Assembly (NCBI GenBank): GCA_023261645.1
Contig: JAHFOO010000002.1
Location: forward strand, 63,189-109,285
Source: Candidatus Moraniibacteriota bacterium
GTDB taxonomy: Bacteria; Patescibacteriota; Minisyncoccia; Moranbacterales; UBA1568
Direction: 5' to 3'
Length of the DNA: 46,097 nucleotides
In this document: positions 1-8,810 of the stretch, piece after piece
Position numbering within the stretch: the stretch's first letter is position 1
How the letters are laid out: every line of letters begins with the position of its first letter
Position numbers and translations under genes: made by a program
The notes under the pieces: model-generated
What the model saw: only the letters and a program-made list of their open reading frames with translations
What the model was told of the DNA's origin: nothing
Database searches by the model: none

Positions 1-304
1 AAGTCCCAAAAGATACCACGCTATCTGAGTCCCGCGATAGAGTGGCTTTGTACTACCCGATGTCATTGCGTCCATAAGAGTCTGTGTTAATGAATGAGAG
101 AGTACCGTGATGTTTTTCTAGGTAACCGCATAGGGTTACGTTAATGATAAGGAAGTTGCTTTCGTCGTATATATAGTATACACCTAAAATGTGTAGAAAT
201 TTCAAAAAGTCAAGCTCTTACCTTAAGGAGCCATCCTCTATTTCTCGACCAGCCTTGTTTCGATAAAACTCCGATAATATGTCTGAATCGGATCGATGTA
301 AGAG

Positions 305-333
305 TTGATATTTCTATCATTTACCGATATACT
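305..333 (+). promoter_or_regulatory. sigma70-like promoter TTGATA-N17-TATACT for the ferredoxin-like gene (near-leaderless)
   Basis: TTGATA 305-310, 17-nt spacer, TATACT 328-333; start codon at 346. Confidence 0.6.
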
Positions 334-345
334 GTATGAACACTT

Positions 346-687
346 ATGGAAGAAACAACCCCATCATCAAAGGATACTCGAGCCACTATCAAGGTCTGCT
401 TGCATAGGAAATGTTGTCAAAACGGAGCTGAGGATATCTACAGGAATCTCAAGGAAGGTCTGACAAAAGAAGAGGCTCTTGTTTTGCCTGTCTATGAATG
501 TTTCGGGTTCTGTACTGATGGACCGAATATCGCTATCAATGACAATATCGTGAAGGGTATCCGTCCTTTCACGGTCGTTGAACTGGTACGAAGAGAGCTC
601 GACAATCCATCGTGCAAAGCTGATGGACTCGGATCAAAAAGCATCGATGAACTGGATAGTATTTTGGATGATATCGAGAAATTATAA
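346..687 (+). CDS. (2Fe-2S) ferredoxin / NuoE-like thioredoxin-fold protein
   Basis: Cys pattern VCLHRKCC...ECFGFC typical of thioredoxin-like [2Fe-2S] ferredoxins. Confidence 0.7.
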   Translation: MEETTPSSKDTRATIKVCLHRKCCQNGAEDIYRNLKEGLTKEEALVLPVYECFGFCTDGPNIAINDNIVKGIRPFTVVELVRRELDNPSCKADGLGSKSIDELDSILDDIEKL

Positions 688-838
688 GTTCAAAGATGTA
701 TCGTGAAAACCTTTCTGTATCACTTTCTGAAACATAATTGCATAAGTTTGCTTTTGAAGCATTTTGGGCAGGGTTGTAAAAAGAAGGTCTTTGTGATAGC
801 TTATCATATCAATCGGTAATAAGCCTTTTGGAAGACGT

Positions 839-1459
839 ATGAAACGAAGTAAGGCCTTTTTTGTCGCCACTATAAAAAATAACCGCAAGAGAATGCTTGC
901 GACTTTTGAACGAGCCCGCCTGCATCGTTACGCGAGTCTGCTCTCGAAGCGTTTCGGGCAGGCCAAAAAACATACACAACAGCTTTTAGAGAACAATCAT
1001 CAGATGCAAAAAAATATATCATCTCTGAGAGAGAATGATGTCTTGAAAAAATCCATAGATTCTTTGAAAGGCTTGCTTCCAAAGATGCGAAAAACCTATA
1101 TCGTCAGTATTACGTGGCTCGGTGCATTTTTTCCGAAGGATATCGATGTTTCTTCGTTCACCAGAAACATATCAGAAAATATCAAACGTTTCTCCTCTGA
1201 AACATACTCGAGATTCGTGATACGTGGCGAGTATACGAAACGAAGTCTGATAATCCTGTTCATATTGGCCTGCTCTCTTGGTATAGTGATCAAAGTTATC
1301 GCGGTACAAGGCGTCACTATCGGCTTCGAAGATTATACGCTGGCTCCGCACAAAACTCTCTACGATATCAATCTCCTGCAACAAAAAATTATCGATCAAG
1401 GGAATGCTCTCTCACAGAATCGTCTGCCAGAGGGTGGAATGTGTCAGGAAGCAGAATAA
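839..1459 (+). CDS. hypothetical basic protein with one predicted C-terminal transmembrane segment
   Basis: ORF; hydrophobic stretch SLIILFILACSLGIVIKVIAV; directly upstream of the DsbA-like ORF. Confidence 0.55.
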   Translation: MKRSKAFFVATIKNNRKRMLATFERARLHRYASLLSKRFGQAKKHTQQLLENNHQMQKNISSLRENDVLKKSIDSLKGLLPKMRKTYIVSITWLGAFFPKDIDVSSFTRNISENIKRFSSETYSRFVIRGEYTKRSLIILFILACSLGIVIKVIAVQGVTIGFEDYTLAPHKTLYDINLLQQKIIDQGNALSQNRLPEGGMCQEAE

Positions 1460-1485
1460 ATAATAATGACACGATTGTAATTGCA

Positions 1486-2538
1486 ATGTCTATGGATACT
1501 TTTTACCCGGAAAAGAACATATCAGAAAAGAAAGAAAGCGTAAAAGTGAAGAATATCTCTGCTCTTGCAATCATTCTTTTTGGATTGTTCATAGGGAGCC
1601 TCTTTGTCGACTTTGCCCAGCTGATGACGGGGAGCGGATTCTCCCGGAGCATCGTGAAGCAGTATAATCTCCTCCAAACAGGAGGGAAGGTATGGGTAGC
1701 GTATGATGAACCGAAGGTGAACGTCCAGGTGGTCACCGACAGTACTTGTACCGAGTGTGATCCGAGCGAAGCGCTGGTTTGGTTGCGACGTGTGATGCCG
1801 ACTATCGAAGCTTCTCCGATCGAAAGCACGTCTGATACTGGAAAATCGCTGATTGAACGGTTCAGTATAGTTTCTCTTCCTGCTCTTATATTTTCTGAGA
1901 ACGTGACCAATACCGATTTCTATACACAAGCATCGAGTTTGTTCACCATAGAAAGCGGGAAATATTTCTTCGATATGGGGAAAATAGGTCTCCCAGTCGG
2001 GAAATACTTGAAATTGCCTGAAGTAAGAGATGATGATATCACGAGCGGTCCGAAAGATGCGAAAGTGAAAATCATCGAGTTTTCAGATTTTCAATGCACC
2101 TATTGCAAGACCTTCCAATCCGATCTGAATACGGTTTTGAAAGAATACGCCGGTAAAGTGTTCTTCGTCTATAAACACCTGCCTCTCTCACTTCACTTGC
2201 AGGCGAACAATGCTGCTCTCGCAGTATCGTGCGCCGATGAGCAGGGGAAGTTCCAAGTCTATGCGGACAATCTTTTCGCGAGACAGGATGAATGGGGGAA
2301 GACAACCGGTACGCAGAAGTTCAAGGATTATTCCTGGCGGTTCGGTCTTGATGGCAGAGCGTTCGCGAAATGCCTCGATACGAAGAAGTATCAGGAGCAG
2401 GTGGATGCTGACAAAGCAGAAGCCGGAAAATTTTTCATCACCGGTACCCCCGGGACGTTCATAAACGGCACATTCCTCTCCGGTGCGGTAGGGAGAGATG
2501 TCTTGAAACAAGTGATCGACGCGGAGCTTGCGAAATGA
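1486..2538 (+). CDS. DsbA-family thioredoxin-like disulfide oxidoreductase, membrane anchored, with an extra N-terminal CxxC-containing domain
   Basis: EFSDFQCTYCKTFQ active site and GTPGTFING cis-Pro region; N-terminal TM; additional STCTEC motif; ORF opens at 1441 but Met at 1486 avoids overlap. Confidence 0.85.
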   Translation: MSMDTFYPEKNISEKKESVKVKNISALAIILFGLFIGSLFVDFAQLMTGSGFSRSIVKQYNLLQTGGKVWVAYDEPKVNVQVVTDSTCTECDPSEALVWLRRVMPTIEASPIESTSDTGKSLIERFSIVSLPALIFSENVTNTDFYTQASSLFTIESGKYFFDMGKIGLPVGKYLKLPEVRDDDITSGPKDAKVKIIEFSDFQCTYCKTFQSDLNTVLKEYAGKVFFVYKHLPLSLHLQANNAALAVSCADEQGKFQVYADNLFARQDEWGKTTGTQKFKDYSWRFGLDGRAFAKCLDTKKYQEQVDADKAEAGKFFITGTPGTFINGTFLSGAVGRDVLKQVIDAELAK

Positions 2539-2561
2539 AATCGATTTTGAGAACAAAAAAA

Positions 2562-2590
2562 CACCCCTGAGCCTGTTGAAGGATGCTTTT
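2562..2590. terminator. bidirectional terminator-like palindrome between convergent genes
   Basis: aaaaaaacacccctgagcctgttgaaggatgctttt: stem CACCCCT/AGGATG (with G-T pairs) flanked by A and T runs. Confidence 0.5.
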
Positions 2591-2595
2591 CTTTG

Positions 2596-2668
2596 AGCCA
2601 CCTTCCAGAATCGAACTGGAGACCTACGCGTTACGAGTGCGTCGCTCTACCAACTGAGCTAAGGTGGC
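2596..2668 (-). tRNA. tRNA-Thr(CGT), no encoded CCA
   Basis: GCCACCT/AGGTGGC acceptor, D-arm AGCTCAGTTGGTAGAGC, anticodon loop CTCGTAA, T-arm TCCAGTTCGATTCTGGA. Confidence 0.93.
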
Positions 2669-2798
2669 TTGATGGATTATTTTACCCATTCTCAAAACGT
2701 TTCTTATCATACAGGAGAATGAAAAATATTTCAACCTACTGTTTATAATTTCGACATTGTTTGATATAGTATGAATGTAATTAACTGGGAGAAAAGAA

Positions 2799-3437
2799 AT
2801 GAATAATAAAAAAATCTCTACATTTGTCGGAACAATCATTTTGATTCTTATAGTGATTATAGTTGGGATGGTTGTGTTTGTGTATGAGAAAAAACAGAAT
2901 TGGGGTGTAGTAACAGTACAGACACAGTCTTTAAATAATACAGGTGTTGTCAAGACCACTGGACAAAATAAAGAATCAAGTCCTACTCCACTTATTGTTT
3001 CAAAACCAGCGATTGAATGGGAAAATGTATGTAAAAATATTTCTGCTAGATATCAGGTCAAGTATCCAGATGAATGGGTAATGATTGTAGGGGATGATAT
3101 ACGAGGATTTCAGGTCGTGAATGACTGCAATAATGTTAAAAAGGAGCTGTTATACGGAGGGCGTATCAATCGAATTATGTTTGCTCCAAGTGTAGAAGCT
3201 ATAAGTGGCGGGAGGTTCAGCGGTATTTGGATTACTGCTTTTCCAAACACTACACAGCACAGTTTCGTAGATCCTACTACAGAGTTGACTGTTGATGGCG
3301 AAAAAATGACCTGGGTACATAGAAGCGGTGCTAGGTTGCTCCATCATGGCACTACAGAGTATGAGATAGTAGTTAACGATGATGTTTCTGAAGACTTAGT
3401 TACCGAATTCTTTTCAACGTTCAAATTTCTCCCATAA
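2799..3437 (+). CDS. hypothetical membrane-anchored protein
   Basis: ORF with N-terminal TM helix, GGGAG-type SD upstream, terminator downstream. Confidence 0.6.
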   Translation: MNNKKISTFVGTIILILIVIIVGMVVFVYEKKQNWGVVTVQTQSLNNTGVVKTTGQNKESSPTPLIVSKPAIEWENVCKNISARYQVKYPDEWVMIVGDDIRGFQVVNDCNNVKKELLYGGRINRIMFAPSVEAISGGRFSGIWITAFPNTTQHSFVDPTTELTVDGEKMTWVHRSGARLLHHGTTEYEIVVNDDVSEDLVTEFFSTFKFLP

Positions 3438-3442
3438 AAAAC

Positions 3443-3477
3443 CTCCCTACCAAATATACCCGGTAGGGAGTTTGCTT
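3443..3477 (+). terminator. Rho-independent terminator
   Basis: CTCCCTACC...GGTAGGGAG hairpin followed by T-rich stretch. Confidence 0.8.
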
Positions 3478-3499
3478 TTACAGACGTTGCTGAAGAGGG

Positions 3500-4738
3500 T
3501 CAGTGTTGCCAGAGAATGTTATTGGTGCCGTCACCGTAGGGGTCAACCCGAGTCCAGTTGCCACTTACTTTCTTGTACACCTCGAGGTGTACATGGTATG
3601 CTCCTGAGGCGCCAACATCACCAACGGCCGCAACCTCCTGTAGCCTGGTGACCACTTTGTACCCGTCGTTGTAAATTCCGGATAGCACGGTGGATTCCAG
3701 GTTGTTGTTGTGGAGGAACACGGTCATGTACTCATCGGTCAATCCGTTAATGAACATCGGTCCATGAAGGATATAGAAGGCATGGTAGCCAGTCCAATTC
3801 ACTGAGCTCGTACCTGGTGCTGAAGCCAGTGGACATTGCGTTGTGTTCCTCCATGGTTCTGAGGGAGTTTGCTGAGAAATGGTGCTGGTAGCCACACACA
3901 ATGTTCCTCCAGCTGGTGCAAGAATGGCCGTGCCCTGGGCCTGTGGATAGTCATACCCCGGATGTGCATCATAGTACAGGAAATTACCTGTGTAGTTAAT
4001 GATATTGCTTAGGAGCCAACTTCCTCCGCCGAACTTCAGATACCCAGGGACTGCACAGCTTGAGTAGTTGCTCGAGTTACACGCAAGGCCCGTAGAATAA
4101 CAATGACAGCCCGTTTCAGCATCACCAGATTCATTATTGAATATCGTGATAACCCCGTTTCGTCCGCCTGAATATGGAATTCCGCTTCCCAATGTTCCTT
4201 GATCCATTACTGAGCTTACAGGTGCCGAATAGGCTGTATAGCCACCAAGCGGGAAACTCAGGAACTGTGGTTCCGGTGGATTATTAGCCGGGTACAGATT
4301 ATTTCCCGGATAATACAGTATTCCACAGATATTTGTGCCTGTTGTCGGCCACCAATCTGGGGCACTCATATTAGAGCTCGACCAGGTATTTTGGCTTAGT
4401 GGACAAGACATAATGATACCGCATTCTGCGCAGTACGGTGGATTGGTCACAAACGTTATCAACCGCGTGTTGTGTGAAAGATATGTACCGCCACAAGACC
4501 CATCAGGCGAGTACATAGCGTCACTTTCAACGCCATAATACAGATTGGGATATTCAATCAAGGAATGGGTTGGGTTCTTGAAGTAACACACGTGCACACC
4601 ACTTGGGCCAGTGAATGCGAATGCTTGGTTGAAAGTGATTCCCGAGTATGTGAATGGCAGTGACACAGGATCAATAGCAAAAGCTGCTCTGGAGAACAGA
4701 CTCAAGATGCAGGTAAGAATCATGATGATTTTTTTCAT
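3500..4738 (-). CDS. secreted Cys-rich M23-family (LytM-like) peptidase
   Basis: Signal peptide; HPGYDYPQ (HxxxD) and HVHLEVY (HxH) metallopeptidase motifs; about 13 Cys. Confidence 0.75.
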   Translation of the reverse strand: MKKIIMILTCILSLFSRAAFAIDPVSLPFTYSGITFNQAFAFTGPSGVHVCYFKNPTHSLIEYPNLYYGVESDAMYSPDGSCGGTYLSHNTRLITFVTNPPYCAECGIIMSCPLSQNTWSSSNMSAPDWWPTTGTNICGILYYPGNNLYPANNPPEPQFLSFPLGGYTAYSAPVSSVMDQGTLGSGIPYSGGRNGVITIFNNESGDAETGCHCYSTGLACNSSNYSSCAVPGYLKFGGGSWLLSNIINYTGNFLYYDAHPGYDYPQAQGTAILAPAGGTLCVATSTISQQTPSEPWRNTTQCPLASAPGTSSVNWTGYHAFYILHGPMFINGLTDEYMTVFLHNNNLESTVLSGIYNDGYKVVTRLQEVAAVGDVGASGAYHVHLEVYKKVSGNWTRVDPYGDGTNNILWQH

Positions 4739-4986
4739 GTAAAAACTCCTTGTTTCGTTTCAGGGCTGGAATAATATAGCAGTTGGATGATTTCAGTGTT
4801 TCATAAGGACTTTCCTTTTTGATTGTTAATGAACCAGTTTAGCTTACAAAAAAAAACAGATATGTGTCAATGGTTGATTACTTATTAAATTTGACTGAGC
4901 AGAGGTATTTTATCGTAGTGGTTTTTTTAAAACCAAAATTCTTTGTACTTTTTCTGATTAGATTTATATGGTATACTGAAAAACGT

Positions 4987-6079
4987 ATGAATATGATGCA
5001 AGAAAAAATAGCGGTTCTTCGACAAAAACTCCTGCAGTTGCAGGACTATCTTTGACTTTGGAGAGAAAGCCATCCGCATAAAGGATCTCAGAGTACAGAG
5101 TGAACAGTCCGGTTTTTGGAATGATCCGAAAACGGCTGGTCAGCGTATGCAGGAATTGGAGGCTCTGCAGAATGAACAGCTTTCTTTCCAGAATTTGGAG
5201 AAAAGGGTGTCTGACCTCGAGGGTCTTGCCGATTTGGAAGATCTGGAACCCAAAGATGCCGAGGAGCTTGAGAGAGAATATGCGGAGATAGAGAATGTCT
5301 TCGGAGAATGGGAGCTCAAAACACTTCTCGGAGGCGAATATGACGCCAAAAATGCTCTCCTGACAGTCAGAAGTGGTGCAGGCGGTGTCGATGCCCAGGA
5401 TTGGGCTGAGATGCTCCTTCGTATGTATGTCGGCTATGCCGAGAAGCAAGGATGGAAGACACATCTGCTCGACGAGTCACGTGGTGCGGAAGCGGGCATA
5501 AAAAGTGCTACTATAGAGATAGCTGGATCGTATGCCTATGGATATCTGCACGGAGAGGCCGGCATTCATCGTCTGGTACGACTCTCGCCATTCAATGCGA
5601 ACAGTCTAAGACAGACATCGTTCGCTTCCGTAGAGGTGATGCCGATCATCGATGACAAGGAAATGATGCCTCTCAAGCCGGACGAACTTCGTATCGATAC
5701 CTATCGCTCATCAGGTGCCGGTGGGCAGAATGTCAACAAGACAGAAAGTGCTGTGCGTGTCACGCATATTCCGACGGGTCTCGTAGCAGCCTGTCAGAGT
5801 GAACGCTCCCAACTCCAAAACAAAGAAGAAGCGATGAAGATGCTCCGTTCCAAGATGGCGCAGAAACATATAGAGGAGCAGGCGGAAGCGAAGAGGAAAC
5901 TGCGCGGTGATTTCAAAAGCGCTGCTTGGGGAAATCAGATTCGTTCGTACGTCATCCATCCCTACACCCTTGTCAAAGATCATCGGACCGGTACGGAAAC
6001 GAGTGATACAGGAAAAGTCCTCGGTGGAGATTTGCAGGCTTTTATTGAAAGCGAACTCCGTTACCTTCAGGCACATTGA
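4987..6079 (+). CDS. prfB: peptide chain release factor 2 with +1 programmed frameshift at CTT TGA C (5050-5056)
   Basis: ORF1 MNMMQEKIAVLRQKLLQLQDYL then TGA at 5053; +1 shift continues as DFGEKAIRIKDLR...; GAGGQNVNKTESAVRVTHIPTG GGQ motif. Confidence 0.93.
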
Positions 6080-6106
6080 TAAAAATATCTTATAAAAAAT
6101 AAAAAT

Positions 6107-6808
6107 ATGCCAGACGTTCAGCCGATAATCAGATTTGAAAATGTTGTCAAGACTTTTCCTGGGAATATTACAGTACTTGATAACATCAACATAGTTTTCC
6201 AACCGGGAGAATTCGTTTCTCTTGTCGGAGCAAGCGGTGCGGGCAAATCGACCCTCCTCAAGCTCATCTATGCCGAAGAAGTACCGACACAGGGAGAGGT
6301 CTATTTCAGTGAGCGACCAGTAGGGAAAATCAACCGTAAACATCTGCCGTTCTTCCGTCGTAATATCGGAACCGTCTTTCAGGACTATAAACTCCTCCCA
6401 CAGAGAACAGCCTTCGAGAATGTCGCGTATGCTTTGGAAGTCGATGGAAGAAGTACAGCGGAAATCAATGAAGAGGTGCCGGAAATTCTCGAAATAGTCG
6501 GCCTCGGCGACAAGATGCACAAATTTCCGAAACAGCTTTCCGGAGGTGAACAGCAACGCGTCTCACTCGCACGCGCCCTCATTCATCGCCCGAAAGTGAT
6601 CATCGCTGATGAACCGACGGGGAACCTCGATCCTGTTTCGGCCGATGAAATCATTCAGCTTTTGCTTGAAATCAATTCATTCGGCACAACCGTCCTCCTT
6701 GCCACACACAACAAAGGTATCGTCGACAAGATCGGCAAACGCGTCGTCCTTCTCAGTAAAGGCCAAGTCATCCATGATCAAAACAAAGGCAAATACATTT
6801 TAAGTTAA
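6107..6808 (+). CDS. ftsE: cell division ATP-binding protein FtsE
   Basis: Walker A GASGAGKSTL, signature LSGGEQQRVSLARAL, followed by ftsX. Confidence 0.92.
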   Translation: MPDVQPIIRFENVVKTFPGNITVLDNINIVFQPGEFVSLVGASGAGKSTLLKLIYAEEVPTQGEVYFSERPVGKINRKHLPFFRRNIGTVFQDYKLLPQRTAFENVAYALEVDGRSTAEINEEVPEILEIVGLGDKMHKFPKQLSGGEQQRVSLARALIHRPKVIIADEPTGNLDPVSADEIIQLLLEINSFGTTVLLATHNKGIVDKIGKRVVLLSKGQVIHDQNKGKYILS

Positions 6809-6817
6809 AAAAATATT

Positions 6818-7732
6818 ATGCAAATGCTCAAACTGTGGCGCACCTTCAAAGAGGGGAAAGAGAACTTCATCCGTAATGGCTGGTTGACATTTGCGACAGT
6901 CAGCATACTTTCTCTCTCGCTTTTTATCGTCAGCCTCTCATTCTTGCTCGGAATGACATCACAGCTCATCCTGCAAAATATGCGTGAGAAGGTGAGTGTG
7001 AGCGTCTCTTTCAACCCCGATGTTACGGAAGAGAAAATTTTCGCCATACAGAAAGAGCTGATGACGTACAAGAAAGAAATCGCCTCAGTCGAATATGTTT
7101 CGCGCGATGCGGCATTGACGCAGTTTCTCGCAGAAAGTGGCAATGATCCTACTATCGCCCAAGCAATCAAAGAAATCGGTGAAAATCCACTTTTCGCATC
7201 ATTGGTTATCAGAGCTGTCAAACCGGACGATTATCCTCTTATTGTAAGCGAAATCCAAAAATCGACATTTCAGAATGATATCAGTCGTATTAATTATGAG
7301 AAAAACAAGAAAATCTTCGAGCGCCTCGATCGTATCAATAAAATGACGGGAAAAACAGGACTGGCTCTCGGCGCCATTTTCATCTTTGTTGCCATTCTCA
7401 TCACATTCAATACCATCCGCATCACGATATATTCTCATCGTCAGGAATTCGAAGTGATGCGTCTTGTGGGCGCTTCCAATATCTATGTCCGTATGCCATT
7501 TATCTTCGAGGGTGCGCTGTATGGCCTGGTAGCAGTCCTGGTGACGATTATTTTGCTTTACGGAATAGCTTACTACATTGCACCTTTCACGAACGGAGCG
7601 ATGGCACAGGGCAACTTTATGGATCTCTATCTCAACTATTTCTGGTACCTCTTCGGTGGATTGTCACTGCTTGGTGTCACACTCGGTGTCGTTTCCAGTG
7701 CCATCGCTATCCGTCGTTATTTGAAAGTCTGA
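6818..7732 (+). CDS. ftsX: cell division permease FtsX
   Basis: FtsX-type topology with large extracellular loop; RLVGASNIYVRMPFIFEGALYGL; adjacent to ftsE. Confidence 0.92.
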   Translation: MQMLKLWRTFKEGKENFIRNGWLTFATVSILSLSLFIVSLSFLLGMTSQLILQNMREKVSVSVSFNPDVTEEKIFAIQKELMTYKKEIASVEYVSRDAALTQFLAESGNDPTIAQAIKEIGENPLFASLVIRAVKPDDYPLIVSEIQKSTFQNDISRINYEKNKKIFERLDRINKMTGKTGLALGAIFIFVAILITFNTIRITIYSHRQEFEVMRLVGASNIYVRMPFIFEGALYGLVAVLVTIILLYGIAYYIAPFTNGAMAQGNFMDLYLNYFWYLFGGLSLLGVTLGVVSSAIAIRRYLKV

Positions 7733-7758
7733 TAGCTTTCGGGAATCTCCGCCCTCTC

Positions 7759-7787
7759 TTGACTCAATGACATTTTTGTTGTATTTT
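7759..7787 (+). promoter_or_regulatory. sigma70-like promoter TTGACT-N17-TATTTT
   Basis: TTGACT 7759-7764, TATTTT 7782-7787, upstream of an AAAGGAG SD and ATG 7842. Confidence 0.55.
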
Positions 7788-7841
7788 TAACTGTCTCGTT
7801 ATTTACCAATTTTTTCAACTTTTCTCTGAAAGGAGATTCCT

Positions 7842-8501
7842 ATGCTTACTCGAGTGATAAATATACTGAAACGGCATCAGGAGGATCCTGGGCTGTTTGA
7901 TAAGGTTGTCCGAGGGCTTTATGCCTACGGCAGTCCGCAGATGCAACAGATAGCTGATTCGCGATTGATAGCCGTCGAAGCACATCGTCTGGATATACGT
8001 CGGAGCGGTGAGGCATATATCCGTCATCCGGAATTGGTGACAGTTATCAATATGGAGTATCTCGGTTGTATCGATCCGATCGAGCTTTCCGGATGTCTCA
8101 TCCACGATGTTCCCGAAGATCATGAAGACCAATGGCCCATCTACCGAATCCGTGAAAAAGTTGGCAAGGAGATAGCAGAAGCTGCTGATTGGGTGAATCG
8201 TCGCCGATTCGACTACATAGAGAACAAGCAAGAGGCCTCTCGCTTCTTCTTTCACAACTTGCTGAATGTGGCACCGTTCCGTTCTGTTCGTATCAAACTT
8301 TGCGATCAATTTCACAATGGTTTGACACCCTGGAATTTGGACGATAAGGCCTGGGTTGCTCAAAAGATTCATGATCTCCATGAATACTATATCCCTATGG
8401 CCAAAAAGTATGGGATTCTGTATCGAGAGCTTATGGATGTAGCGGATGCTTTGGAGAATGGCATTTGTCTTCTTCCTCCAGTTTCGGAGGCTCGAGAATG
8501 A
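7842..8501 (+). CDS. HD-domain protein resembling the RelA/SpoT hydrolase domain
   Basis: LIHDVPEDHED HD-like motif; RIKLCDQFHN; GEAYIRHPELV; strong SD gaaaggag. Confidence 0.7.
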   Translation: MLTRVINILKRHQEDPGLFDKVVRGLYAYGSPQMQQIADSRLIAVEAHRLDIRRSGEAYIRHPELVTVINMEYLGCIDPIELSGCLIHDVPEDHEDQWPIYRIREKVGKEIAEAADWVNRRRFDYIENKQEASRFFFHNLLNVAPFRSVRIKLCDQFHNGLTPWNLDDKAWVAQKIHDLHEYYIPMAKKYGILYRELMDVADALENGICLLPPVSEARE

Positions 8502-8518
8502 CCGTAAATCGACGAACA

Positions 8519-8556
8519 CCGCGGATGATTACAACAATAATTGTCCGCGGTTTTCT
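8519..8556 (+). terminator. Rho-independent terminator
   Basis: CCGCGGA (8519-8525) / TCCGCGG (8544-8550) followed by TTTT. Confidence 0.8.
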
Positions 8557-8557
8557 C

Positions 8558-8586
8558 TTGAATAAAATTCCCGTTTAGCGTAGAAT
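8558..8586 (+). promoter_or_regulatory. putative tRNA-Gln promoter TTGAAT-N17-TAGAAT
   Basis: Exact 17-nt spacing; located between the upstream terminator and the tRNA. Confidence 0.55.
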
Positions 8587-8666
8587 AGGGAAGTGTTTTG
8601 AATAACGATAGACGGCTTAAGTTTTTTCTTTAAGCTAAAAAGCTAATGAAGCTACAAGCTGATTAT

Positions 8667-8740
8667 TGGGGTGTGGCCAAGCGGTAAGGCAATAGGTTCT
8701 GGTCCTATGATCCTAGGTTCGAATCCTAGCACCCCAGCCA
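8667..8740 (+). tRNA. tRNA-Gln(CTG) with encoded CCA
   Basis: TGGGGTG/CACCCCA acceptor, anticodon loop TTCTGGT, T-arm CTAGGTTCGAATCCTAG, terminal GCCA. Confidence 0.93.
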
Positions 8741-8810
8741 ATGAAGCTAAAAGGATATTTGATTTTTCCAAGTGTCCTTTTAGTTTAGTTGTTCGGGCTA
8801 GGATTCGAAC
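8717..8810 (+). repeat. 14-bp perfect inverted repeat between the tRNA-Gln T-arm (8717-8730) and a downstream copy (8797-8810), enclosing a second stem (8747-8755/8775-8783)
   Basis: GTTCGAATCCTAGC vs GCTAGGATTCGAAC; CTAAAAGGA vs TCCTTTTAG. Confidence 0.85.

Noticed and set aside
4987-5056. UGA recoding (code 25/4)
   Set aside because: UGA functions as the prfB frameshift stop and other genes terminate at normal stops without internal UGA.
5147-6079. 5147 as the prfB start
   Set aside because: The frameshift-joined ORF from 4987 restores the full RF2 N-terminus; the ORF track start is an internal Met.
5711-6556. 281-aa minus strand ORF
   Set aside because: Antisense to prfB and ftsE, no recognisable domain.
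8797-8810. A second tRNA gene on the minus strand suggested by GTTCGAATCCTAGC
   Set aside because: The T-stem partner, anticodon arm and acceptor are missing; only a 14-bp fragment matches.
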